The notes under the pieces were generated by a model that saw nothing but the letters and a program-made list of their open reading frames with translations, had not been told where the DNA came from and made no database searches. DNA of 7,286 nt from JBLHKW01 sp047618565 (lineage in GTDB: Bacteria; Planctomycetota; UBA1135; GCA-002686595): contig JBLHKW010000201.1 in NCBI GenBank assembly GCA_047618565.1, positions 1-7,286 of the forward strand, in the 5' to 3' direction. Below, one piece after another: positions 1 to 6,393 of the stretch (its first letter is position 1; each line of letters starts with the position of its first letter). The position numbers were made by a program, and so were the translations under genes.

Positions 1-753
1 CGAATCGCCGTCGAGCTTGCTTGGGGTAGAGCAAAGACCCCGCGTCTCGTCGCACTAGGCACCCTACTCGGTGCCCTGAGCGCAGCGGAATGGACGCGCA
101 AGGGTCTGACTGTGCCGGGCCTCAAAGGCCAGCTCATGCCTCGATTCGGTGTGTTCTCCCCAACTCGCAGCGCCTATGTCGACTTACTTAAACACCTTGA
201 TGTCGACGAGAAAACGGTTCTAGATGTGGGCTGCGGCACGGGCGTGTTGGCTTTTGTATTGCTGCAGCGAGGCGCAAGCTCTGCCATTGGCACGGATATC
301 GAAGCACGAGCCGTTGAGTCCGCACGCCAGAACTCAGAGTTACTCGCGCTCGATGATCGCTTCGAAGCGGTTGAGGTGGATCTATTCCCTGAGGGATTGC
401 GAGCGGACTGTGTCGTCTTTAATGTCCCTTGGGTGCCTGGGACGCCACGCACGCGCCTGGATCGTGCGGTCTTCGACGAGGGAGGATCGATCCTTCGCCG
501 ATTCATCACCGGTCTGTCAGATCACCTTTCGAAGGACGGAAAGGCTGCGATCATCATCTCGGACTTGCCAGAGCGGCTGGGGATGCGTGCTCCCGGTTAC
601 GTCGAAGGGCTAGTCGCAGAGGCTGGTCTGCAACTGATCGGCACCTTTGATACAGCCGCGGCGCACCCTCGCTCTCGAGACAGCAGCGATCCTCTCCATC
701 GCGCTCGCGCTGCGGAACGCGTCAAGATGATTGTCATGAAGAGCCGTTTGTAG
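1..753 (+). CDS. Class I SAM-dependent methyltransferase, HemK/MTS-like (5' partial)
   Basis: This is the C-terminal 250 residues of a class I SAM-dependent methyltransferase. The frame is open from base 1, so the true start lies outside the window; the GTG at 112 is only an internal codon. Numbering from base 1, the SAM-binding motif I LDVGCGTG covers about residues 74-81. It is followed by an acidic TDIEARAV strand (motif II) and the motif IV tetrapeptide NVPW at 141-144. NVPW replaces the NPPY/NPPW found in HemK/PrmC, RsmC and related N-methyltransferases. The stretch SDLPERLG and the late DPLHRARAAE match my memory of a bacterial HemK-like family of unknown substrate. The protein looks cytosolic, with no membrane segment in the visible part. 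The substrate cannot be inferred; the first P of NPPY is replaced by V, so PrmC-like glutamine methylation should not be assumed. The gene ends in TAG with no clear terminator after it. Confidence 0.85.
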   Translation, partial: RIAVELAWGRAKTPRLVALGTLLGALSAAEWTRKGLTVPGLKGQLMPRFGVFSPTRSAYVDLLKHLDVDEKTVLDVGCGTGVLAFVLLQRGASSAIGTDIEARAVESARQNSELLALDDRFEAVEVDLFPEGLRADCVVFNVPWVPGTPRTRLDRAVFDEGGSILRRFITGLSDHLSKDGKAAIIISDLPERLGMRAPGYVEGLVAEAGLQLIGTFDTAAAHPRSRDSSDPLHRARAAERVKMIVMKSRL

Positions 754-937
754 TGAAGCGCCTGACGCAGCACTGAAGCCCACCTGCGCCTACCGAGAAC
801 GACAAACAAGATCGGGAAAGTATTCGTGCAAAAACGCCAAAATGGGGCATAGCGCGCGATGCAGGACGATCCTGATGATATCGCAATCTTGCCGGGACTC
901 GTTTGTCGCTCAACGCCATGCATCTCACCGCGAAGTG

Positions 938-946
938 TGTTATGGT
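938..946 (+). promoter_or_regulatory. Possible extended -10 promoter for the decarboxylase gene
   Basis: TGTTATGGT fits the bacterial extended -10 pattern (TGn followed by a TATAAT-like hexamer, here TATGGT at 941-946). No good -35 hexamer lies at the usual distance. Transcription would start near 953, giving a leader of about 30 bases before the ATG at 985. If real, this excludes the upstream in-frame ATG at 859 as the start. The sigma factors of this organism are unknown, so this is a weak call based on one motif. Confidence 0.25.
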
Positions 947-984
947 GTGTTTTCGGCATCAGGCCTCCAGCCCGATGTCCAGTT

Positions 985-2370
985 ATGGACTATCAAGACG
1001 AAGGGCTCGTCCGGGTCATGGAACTTTTCACATCCATCCTCGGCGAGCGTCAGTTGCAAGAGGATCGTGAACCCGTCGCGCCTGCTGTGCCTCCAGAAAA
1101 GCTGCTCGACGAGCTGCCATTGGAGCTACCGGAGCAAGGTCTGTCCTTCGACGAGGTCGCTGAGCGCTTGCGAGCCGTCGTCGAGGCAACCCCGTCCACT
1201 GCACCGGGCCGGTTTTATAACCAGTTGTTCGGAGGGCGCGAGCCCTTTGCTGTGCTCGGCGATGTCCTAGCTACGGCCCTGAACAACTCGATGTACACCT
1301 ACAAGGTGGCAGGGCCCCAGGTCCTCCTCGAGAACGGGCTAATCGAACGTATGGGTAACCTGATGGGTTACAGCAGCCATGAGGGCACGTTCACTCCCGG
1401 CGGCTCGCTCTCAAACCTGTGCGCCATGCTCCTGGCTCGGGATCATGCCTGCCCCAACTTTCGCGAGCGTGGCATGGATGGCTCTCGCCTGCGGGTCTAC
1501 ACGTCAGTGGACTCCCACTACTCCGTGCCTAAGGCCGCCGCTATTCTCGGCGTAGGACGCGCCAACGTTGTAGGCATCCCCGTCGACGAGCGCGGACGCA
1601 TGCTCGCGCCAGCCCTTGCCCTTGCGATCGACGCGGACGTTGCCGCCGGTCACGTACCGCTGATGGTCAATGCAACCGCTGGCACGACCGTACTGGGCGC
1701 CTTCGATCCGATCGCTGAGCTGGCCGATGTCTGCGAGCCTCGGGACGTTTGGCTACACCTGGACGGCGCCTTTGGTGCCACTATGGTATTCGACGAGCGC
1801 TACGAGGAATGCTTCGAGGGCAGTGAGCGCGTCGACTCAATCGCATGGGATGCCCACAAACTGATGGGAGTTCCCCTGACCTGCTCGGTCCTGCTCCTGC
1901 GCGAGCGTGGCCTCCTGAAGGCTAGCTTCGACGAGGCCGCGGGCTACTTGTTCCAAACCGAAGACGACCAATGGAACCCGGGCACGCGATCGATTCAATG
2001 TGGTCGCCGCAACGACGCGCTGAAGCTCTGGACCAACTGGCTGCACCATGGCACCGCCGGCTACCGAGCCCGCACCGAGCGCATGCGTGACCTTGCCCTC
2101 CTAGCGGCCGAGTGCGTGCGTAAGAGTCCGAGTATGAAGCTGGTGAAGGAGCCGGAGTCCCTGACGGTGTGCTTCACCGTGGAGGGTAGCTCGCCTGAAT
2201 CCATTTGCGAAGCCTTGCAGGAAACCGGGCTCGCTATGGTCGGGCATGCCTTGGTCGAGGGAAAGCCCGTCGTCCGCTTGGCCATCGTCGACCCGGGAAC
2301 GCAGGAAGAAGAGGTACGCTGCTTCTTCGATGACGTTCGTTACGTGACGCGCCGTCGGGCGACCGCCTAA
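985..2370 (+). CDS. PLP-dependent group II decarboxylase, CSAD/GAD-like
   Basis: A 461-residue PLP enzyme of the Pyridoxal_deC fold (PF00282), which removes a carboxyl group from an amino acid to give an amine. Landmarks in order: RFYNQLFGG and NNSMYTYK near the N terminus, the phosphate-binding region TPGGSLSNL, DSHYSVPKAA (the HYS histidine stacks on PLP in this family), ATAGTTVLGAFDP, HLDGAFG with D260 (contacts the PLP ring nitrogen), and WDAHK with K292 as the Schiff-base lysine. Later QCGRRNDALKLW strongly recalls animal cysteine sulfinate decarboxylase and GAD. The substrate may be cysteine sulfinate, glutamate or aspartate; sequence alone does not decide. An in-frame ATG at 859 would add 42 residues, but that extension is Cys/Pro-rich and unlike the family, so I chose 985; ATG 1018 is another option. 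Neither start has a good ribosome site. The family usually has HVDAA and NPHK, so HLDGA and DAHK are variants. Confidence 0.85.
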   Translation: MDYQDEGLVRVMELFTSILGERQLQEDREPVAPAVPPEKLLDELPLELPEQGLSFDEVAERLRAVVEATPSTAPGRFYNQLFGGREPFAVLGDVLATALNNSMYTYKVAGPQVLLENGLIERMGNLMGYSSHEGTFTPGGSLSNLCAMLLARDHACPNFRERGMDGSRLRVYTSVDSHYSVPKAAAILGVGRANVVGIPVDERGRMLAPALALAIDADVAAGHVPLMVNATAGTTVLGAFDPIAELADVCEPRDVWLHLDGAFGATMVFDERYEECFEGSERVDSIAWDAHKLMGVPLTCSVLLLRERGLLKASFDEAAGYLFQTEDDQWNPGTRSIQCGRRNDALKLWTNWLHHGTAGYRARTERMRDLALLAAECVRKSPSMKLVKEPESLTVCFTVEGSSPESICEALQETGLAMVGHALVEGKPVVRLAIVDPGTQEEEVRCFFDDVRYVTRRRATA

Positions 2371-2381
2371 ACCGGGCGCAG

Positions 2382-2413
2382 GACCTCCGGGGCATCCGTG
2401 CACCCAAGAGGTC
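2382..2413 (+). terminator. Strong hairpin just after the decarboxylase stop codon
   Basis: The arms GACCTC (2382-2387) and GAGGTC (2408-2413) enclose a second helix, GGGGCA (2389-2394) with TGC-a-CCC (2399-2405, A2402 bulged), capped by the loop TCCG. In RNA, UCCG belongs to the UNCG tetraloop class, although the closing pair here is A-U rather than C-G. The total is 12 base pairs with a small c/aa internal loop, beginning 12 bases after the TAA. No T-run follows, so it is not a classical intrinsic terminator. It could serve as a 3' end stabiliser, a terminator lacking a U-tract, or part of the structured stretch downstream. Confidence 0.4.
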
Positions 2414-2468
2414 ATGTACAGCGGATAGGTGATCCAGTGTGGCCAGGCAGGCTGGTCGGAGGGGATTG

Positions 2469-2615
2469 ATGATGCGATGAAATCATGAACCTTCGTTTGT
2501 CGTCCAGCGGGTGCGAAACCCGTCCGGTCAGGGGTGAGCCCCGTCTTGTCCATAATCTCGGCCGTGGCGTGACCGCTGCCAGGGGCAGGTGTTTGCGAGG
2601 CCCTACAATGGGGCC
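2469..2615 (+). other. Hairpin-rich stretch, candidate structured RNA fragment (group II intron-like?)
   Basis: Five short hairpins occur in a row: ATGAT/ATCAT (2469-2486, 8-base loop), CGGGT/ACCCG with loop GCGAA (2508-2522), GGGG/CCCC with loop TGAG (2531-2542), CTGCC/GGCAG with loop AGG (2576-2588) and GGCCC/GGGCC with a 7-base loop (2599-2615). The order of motifs (GTCCAGCGGGTGCGAAACCC, then a GTGGCGTGACCGCTG-like segment, then GCGAGCCGAGTC just downstream) resembles, from memory, the non-coding domains of some bacterial group II introns. I see no domain V and no reverse transcriptase, so it would be a fragment. The long open frame through it reads as Arg/Ser-rich shadow sequence, not a protein. 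The GC-rich composition makes some pairing expected by chance. Confidence 0.27.
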
Positions 2616-2670
2616 ATGCGAGCCGAGTCTCACCCGCTTCAAGCCCTGCTCCTCACCGTTTCGGGCTCGC

Positions 2671-3317
2671 CTGTACAGCAGTTCACGGTTGTTCGTGAAC
2701 TGCTTCCAACCCTCCTTCAAGCTTCTCAAGAAGGAGAGGGTGGGTGCGCGCGTTCGGAAGACCTACAGCCCCCCGGCGACTCCTGCGGCTCGGCTCTTGT
2801 CCTCCGAGCACGTCGACGAGTCCTCGAAAGGAAGGCTGCGTGCAGTTCTTGCGTCACTGGATCCGTTGCGGCTGCTCGACGAAATCAGAACGATGCAGCG
2901 ACATCTCGCCAGCCTTGCGGCCGGCGCAGCTGACCACGCGCCCCCGCACCGGAATGCAGACCTCGAGTGGTTTCTGGCCTCTCTTGGGTCTGCCTGGAAA
3001 GAGGGGGAGGTCACAGGCCAAAGGCGAAGGGCGAGCGAGACTGGCTGACCAGGAAGGACCCCTACGAGGCAGTGTGGCCACAGGTCATTGAGTGGCTCGA
3101 AGCGGAGCCGGACACGAACGCCAAGGAAGCCTTCGATCGCCTTCGCCAGGCGCACCCCGGTATGTTCGCCGCAGGGCAGCTCCGGACCCTCCAGCGCCGT
3201 GTTCGGGAGTGGCGATCCATGGCCGTCCGCCGGCTCATGTTCACGGATGATAGTCCGGCGAGTCGTGTCCTCGGCGATCTTGAACAGGCCGCGACGGGCG
3301 TTGTCCACAAGTTATGA
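2671..3317 (+). pseudogene. Integrase-type transposase, C-terminal fragment with frameshift
   Basis: This is the C-terminal part, roughly 215 codons, of a large transposase of the integrase-core (rve/Mu-like, IS21-like) type. In the first frame I recognise LFVNCFQPSFKLLKKERV, VRKTYSPPATPAARLL and LDPLRLLDEIRTMQRHLASL, which match the region after the catalytic core of such proteins. That frame stops at 3046-3048. The expected continuation, DWLTRKDPYEAVWPQV, then the EAEPDTNAKEAF segment and GQLRTLQRRVREWR, lies in another frame and ends in TGA at 3315-3317. The switch falls between about 3015 and 3040 and fits loss of one base. The catalytic DDE domain and everything before it are missing, so it cannot transpose. 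Upstream of about 2660 the similarity fades into the hairpin-rich stretch, which marks a junction. The family assignment is from memory of related tails; fragment status is more certain than the exact IS family. Confidence 0.62.
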
Positions 3318-3503
3318 GTCTCCTCCCCCTGGACCCCCTCCTCCCGGTGGGCTCCGCCCCCCGGACCGCCGCGCTCCGCTTCAGCCAGCCTGGGGCTGGC
3401 TTCGCGCGGCTCCCCCCAGGACAAAAAAGGATGCCTTCACCGCTCCGCGGCTCAGGCCCCGTCTTTCCGGGGCTTCGCCCCGGGTGCGCCTGGGTGCGAT
3501 TCT
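3318..3503. repeat. GC-rich non-coding tail with perfect small-loop hairpins
   Basis: No gene is evident here. It starts with a pyrimidine-rich run on the + strand (about 3318-3346) and is C-rich throughout. Two perfect hairpins stand out: AGCCAGCC/GGCTGGCT with loop TGG (3383-3401) and CCGGGGC/GCCCCGG with loop TTC (3467-3483). A third, imperfect one of the form GGGC-TCC-GCCC lies near 3349-3359. The stretch lies between the transposase fragment and the IS3 remnant, so it is probably the 3' non-coding end of the first element. Neither perfect hairpin has a T-run expected of an intrinsic terminator. The open frames across it are Pro/Arg/Gly-rich shadows. Confidence 0.4.
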
Positions 3504-3668
3504 TCATGAGGCCTCTGGTAGCATTCTCAGATGAGGCAACACGCCGGGGTAATGTAATTGACGCTGGGCAGTCGATCGGTACTGCCCGGTCAGCTTGCAA
3601 GCGCGTCGCTCGCTCAGGCCATGGCTTTCCATGCCGCGCTTGACTGCGCGCCTTCTGCTGGCCGGGCT
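3504..3668 (-). pseudogene. IS3-family orfB (transposase), N-terminal remnant
   Basis: Starting in the -1 phase at the orfA stop codon, this frame reads SPASRRRAVKR, GLSERRACKLTGQYRST and QRQLHYPGVLPHL. These match the N-terminal segment of IS3-family OrfB, which precedes the helix and integrase core. Only about 54 codons remain before a TGA at 3504-3506, and the last few probably already belong to neighbouring DNA. No D, D or E of the catalytic triad is present. An extra Ala between ST and QR departs from the usual STQRQ pattern. In intact elements OrfB is made as an OrfAB fusion by -1 frameshifting, and the TTTTGA at the orfA end could be such a slip site; here the product would be non-functional. 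Confidence 0.68.
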
Positions 3669-3946
3669 CAAAAGTTTCCCTCCGCGATTTCCTACAGGAA
3701 ACGGTTGTAGATCGCCTGCTCCGCGACGACGCGCTTGAGCGTGGTGTTCTCCTTCTCGAGCTCCTTCAGTCGCTTCATCTCAGGGCCCTTCATCCCACCC
3801 TACTGGTTTCGCCAGCGGTGGTCGGTCTGCTCGGAGGTCTCGAGCTTCTTCGTGATCTCGGCCACGGATCGGCCGTCCGCGAGCATCACATCCGCATCGC
3901 GGAGTTTGGCCAGGATCTGTTCAGGTGTGTGTCTTCGTCGTGCCGT
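3668..3946 (-). pseudogene. IS3-family orfA (HTH protein) with two nonsense codons
   Basis: The - strand frame reads ARRRHTPEQILAKLRDADV, DGRSVAEITKKLETSEQT, HRWRNQ, a stop, GGMKGPEMKRLKELEKEN, TTLKRVVAEQAIYNRFL, a stop, and EIAEGNF. This is the whole of IS3 OrfA in order: a helix-turn-helix (about the first 45 residues) that binds the element's ends, followed by a leucine-zipper-like coiled coil. Two codons have become TAG in frame: 3800-3802, where the family has Tyr (WRNQYGG), and 3692-3694, where it has Lys (LKEIAEG). The natural stop is TGA at 3668-3670. At the place of the usual initiator Met (MARRRHTPEQ) the codon is ACG (3944-3946); the only upstream in-frame ATG, at 3986-3988, lies in or near the terminal repeat. 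The gene is inactivated by point mutations rather than by frameshift. Confidence 0.82.
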
Positions 3947-3988
3947 CGTGAGTCCACTGTGCCCGATTCTGGGCGGTTGGACTCTCAT

Positions 3989-4169
3989 AGGCGGTGGACC
4001 TGTTTCTGGGGGTCATGCCAGGCTCGTTCGCCATCACCTCTGCGCTACCGAGACGATCAAGGGAAGGCCTCCCCGAGACAGGTGAACCAGGATCAGATTA
4101 TTGCGAGATCGAACCTGGCACCGTATCGGGGCGTCTAGAAAGAGCCCTTGCCACGATCTGTAGTCGGGC
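3989..4169. other. Spacer between IS3 remnant and ygiQ-like gene
   Basis: These 181 bases lie downstream of the radical SAM gene (which ends at 4170 on the - strand) and upstream of the IS3 orfA. I find no convincing gene. On the - strand, just after the gene, GGCCC (4167-4171) and GGGCT (4142-4146) could form a weak stem followed by a T-rich stretch, but the loop is long and the stem short, so I do not call a terminator. Confidence 0.5.
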
Positions 4170-6125
4170 CTACGAGTCGTATGAGCGGTCGTTCGGGAAG
4201 GCGGGCCCCTTCTTACTTGCCTTCGCCGCGCGCCGGCCCTGGTTCTTGGTCGGTCGAGCCTGACCAGGGCTGCCGTGTTTCGACGCGAAAGCTGCCTTCG
4301 GCGGCTTGTCAGAGATCAAGCACTCCGGTCTCGAGCCAATCAGGTCCTTTCGGCCCGCTTCGGTTAGCGCTTTGAGCACCGTGAAGTAGTTCTCTGGCGC
4401 GAAGAACTGCATGAGAGCACGCTGCACCTTGCGGTCGCGTAGTTTCTTGACCGTTTCAACAGGCTTCATCGTCATCGGGTCGAGGCCTGTGTGGTACATG
4501 CAGGTCGCGATGTCCATGGGGGCCGGGATGAAATCCTGGACCTGGCGCGGCTTGTAGCCCGACGCCTTCAAGTACTGCGCCAATTCGATCATCTCCTCGA
4601 CACCGGAACCTGGGTGCGAAGCGATGTAATAGGGGACGAGGTACTGCTCCTTCCCCGCCCGTTCCGACGCCGCCTTGAAGCGCTCGGCGAAGTGATCGAA
4701 GGTGTGTGTTGCCGGTTTCTTCATGTGGTCGAGCACCGCATCCGATGCGTGCTCCGGCGCGACCTTTAGGTGGCCACCGACATGATGTCGTGCGAGATCT
4801 TCGAGATACTCGTCGTCGAAGCGGGCCAGGTCCATTCGTATCCCGCTCGCTACATGAACCTTCTTGATACCGGCTGTCTCGCGCGCCTTCTTCATCAAAC
4901 GTTTAGTAGGTGCATGACTCGTGTCGAGCAACTTGCAAACCGTTGGATGAATGCAAGAGGCGCGTTTGCAGATGGCCTCGACCTCTGGCTTCGTGCAACG
5001 CATCCGGTACATGTTCGCCGTCGGTCCACCCAGGTCGGAAATAACCCCCTTGAATTGGGGATCGGCCGCCATGGTCTTCACTTCTTTGAGGATCGACTCT
5101 TCGCTGCGGCTCTGAATCGCGTTGCCCTGATGCATCGTGATCGAGCAGAAGGTGCAGCCCCCGAAACAGCCGCGCATGATCGTCACTGAGTCACGGATCA
5201 TCTGATCCGCAGGGATAGGCTTGCTGTAGCTCGGGTGGCTCATCCGCGTATACGGGAGGTCGTACAGGCGATCGAGTTCTTTTGTTTCCAGTGCCAGTGC
5301 GGGCGGGTTCACGACGAGCGTGCGATTGCCGTGTTTCTGCGTAAGTCGAGCGCCGTTCAGAGGATTCGTTTCCTGGTGAAGAGTGCGGGTCATCTCCGCG
5401 AAGGCGATCTTGTCCTCCTTGACCGCTTCAAAGGAGGGCATTGCCAGCGTCTTCGTTACGGGTTCGCCAAAGGGGCGATCAAAGGCATGCTCCTCCAGTT
5501 CTTCCTTCTTGCCCATGAGATACGCTACCCCGCGCAGGTCACGGCACTCTCGAATCGTTTGACCAGCGGCGAGTCGTCGCGCAATCTCGACGATCTGTGG
5601 CTCGCCCATGCCGAAGCCGCACAGGTCCGCTTTGCTCGTCACAAGCATCGACGGTCTGACGGTTTCCGACCAATAGTCGAAGTGTGCGATGCGGCGCAGC
5701 GACCCTTCGACGCCCCCAATCACAACCGGTACATCCGCGAAGGCCTCGCGGCAACGCTGAGAATAGACTGCGGTCGCACGGTCCGGGCGCAGGCCTATTT
5801 CACCACCAGGCGAATACGCATCCTGGTTGCGACGCTTCTTGTTTGCTGTGTAGTGGTTGATCATGGAGTCCATGTTCCCACCACTCACCGCATAGAAGAG
5901 GCGCGGCTTTCCAATCGCACGCCAGGCGTCGGCGTTCTTCCAATCGGGTTGGCAAAGGAGCACAACCTTGTATCCCTCCGCCTGGAGCACACGACCTAGG
6001 AGGGCATTCGCAAAGGATGGATGATCGACGTACGCGTCGCCCGAGACAAAAACGATGTCAGGCTGTTCCCAGCCGAGCGCATCCATCTCGCTCGGAGTCA
6101 TCGGCAGAAAGTCCAGTTTGGGCAT
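4170..6125 (-). CDS. ygiQ: YgiQ family radical SAM protein (UPF0313)
   Basis: A 651-residue, apparently intact member of the YgiQ (UPF0313) family, within the usual 600-750 range. The N-terminal domain opens with the family hallmarks FLPMTPSEMDALGW (residues about 6-19) and FVSGDAYVDHPSF. It continues through VVIGGVEGSLRRIAHFDYW to the radical SAM core, where CFGGCTFC supplies C320, C324 and C327 for the [4Fe-4S] cluster that splits SAM. The later segments HLKVAPEHAS, YYIASHPGSG and QVQDFIPAPMDIATCMYHTG are typical of the core's C-terminal half, and GRKDLIGSRPECLI fits the start of the DUF3362-type C-terminal domain. The last 40 or so residues are a Lys/Arg/Ala/Pro-rich tail, probably disordered. 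The family's reaction and substrate are not established as far as I know. The start is ATG 6123-6125 because homologues begin a few residues before FLPMT; no Shine-Dalgarno is visible. It is transcribed alone, with no partner gene next to it. Confidence 0.92.
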   Translation of the reverse strand: MPKLDFLPMTPSEMDALGWEQPDIVFVSGDAYVDHPSFANALLGRVLQAEGYKVVLLCQPDWKNADAWRAIGKPRLFYAVSGGNMDSMINHYTANKKRRNQDAYSPGGEIGLRPDRATAVYSQRCREAFADVPVVIGGVEGSLRRIAHFDYWSETVRPSMLVTSKADLCGFGMGEPQIVEIARRLAAGQTIRECRDLRGVAYLMGKKEELEEHAFDRPFGEPVTKTLAMPSFEAVKEDKIAFAEMTRTLHQETNPLNGARLTQKHGNRTLVVNPPALALETKELDRLYDLPYTRMSHPSYSKPIPADQMIRDSVTIMRGCFGGCTFCSITMHQGNAIQSRSEESILKEVKTMAADPQFKGVISDLGGPTANMYRMRCTKPEVEAICKRASCIHPTVCKLLDTSHAPTKRLMKKARETAGIKKVHVASGIRMDLARFDDEYLEDLARHHVGGHLKVAPEHASDAVLDHMKKPATHTFDHFAERFKAASERAGKEQYLVPYYIASHPGSGVEEMIELAQYLKASGYKPRQVQDFIPAPMDIATCMYHTGLDPMTMKPVETVKKLRDRKVQRALMQFFAPENYFTVLKALTEAGRKDLIGSRPECLISDKPPKAAFASKHGSPGQARPTKNQGRRAAKASKKGPAFPNDRSYDS

Positions 6126-6142
6126 CGTGTGAGCAGAGTAGC

Positions 6143-6193
6143 CGCGATAGGTGGACCCTGATACTGGCGATTCGATCTTTCCCGTCTATCGCG
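6143..6193. repeat. 8-bp inverted repeat upstream of the ygiQ-like gene
   Basis: CGCGATAG (6143-6150) and CTATCGCG (6186-6193) are perfect inverted copies separated by 35 bases. The nearer copy ends 18 bases from the ygiQ-like ATG. This could be an operator with two half-sites or a mobile-element relic. One such pair in a 286-base spacer could also arise by chance. Confidence 0.22.
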
Positions 6194-6270
6194 AGGCTTG
6201 GACAGCGCCAGCTTCCCAGAGCATGCGCACCGAGGCGAGGAGGGCTAACATGCACCTGCACCATTTTATC

Positions 6271-6284
6271 GTCCCCATGGGGAC
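6271..6284. promoter_or_regulatory. 14-bp perfect palindrome, possible operator
   Basis: GTCCCCATGGGGAC is a perfect palindrome without a central gap, so it suits a dimeric DNA-binding protein better than an RNA hairpin. It lies between the divergent ygiQ-like gene and the IS5 transposase. No known regulator motif comes to mind. Confidence 0.25.
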
Positions 6285-6393
6285 ACTCCCGCACCGGACT
6301 GGACTCAGCCGCCGGTCTCAAATCGGGGCGTCGGTGCACGAACCGTACGTTGCTCGCTGGCATCCGTCGATCGCCTGGCCCTCATGGCGGCCG

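Larger units (their letters stand above)
3504..3988 (-). mobile_element. IS3-family insertion sequence remnant
   Basis: This is the 5' part of an IS3-family element on the - strand: a nearly full-length orfA (3668-3946, possibly read from 3988) and about 54 codons of orfB (3504-3668), in the -1 phase typical of the family. On the - strand, the bases just before orfA read AACCGCCCAGAATCGGGCAC (about 3957-3976) and look like the left terminal repeat region, but no right end is present to pair with it. The catalytic two-thirds of orfB is missing, and the sequence passes into the GC-rich tail of another element at roughly 3500-3540. The element is dead. Confidence 0.72.

Noticed and set aside
2500..2527. 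tRNA T-arm-like sequence GGGTGCGAAACCC
   Set aside because: There is no acceptor, D or anticodon arm at the right distances, so it is not a tRNA.
2485..2670. Reading the first 60 or so codons of the open frame ending at 3048 as the N terminus of the transposase
   Set aside because: The residues are Arg/Ser/Cys-rich and unlike the family; similarity begins only near 2671, and the stretch is better explained as non-coding, hairpin-rich DNA.
3241..3600. A 119-codon frame on the - strand over the GC-rich tail
   Set aside because: It is Pro/Gly/Arg-rich low-complexity translation of structured DNA and overlaps two pseudogenes; no domain is visible.
3593..3602. 10-bp palindrome GCTTGCAAGC
   Set aside because: It lies inside the orfB remnant and encodes the expected ACKL residues, so coding explains it.
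5235..5999. A 254-codon open frame on the + strand, opposite the ygiQ-like gene
   Set aside because: It lies entirely antisense to a clear radical SAM protein and has no recognisable domain; long antisense frames are common in high-GC genes.
6271..6290. GGGACACTCC near 6280 as the left terminal repeat of the IS5 element
   Set aside because: Only the first five bases agree with the inverted GGAGTCCC at the window end; that is too weak to pair them.
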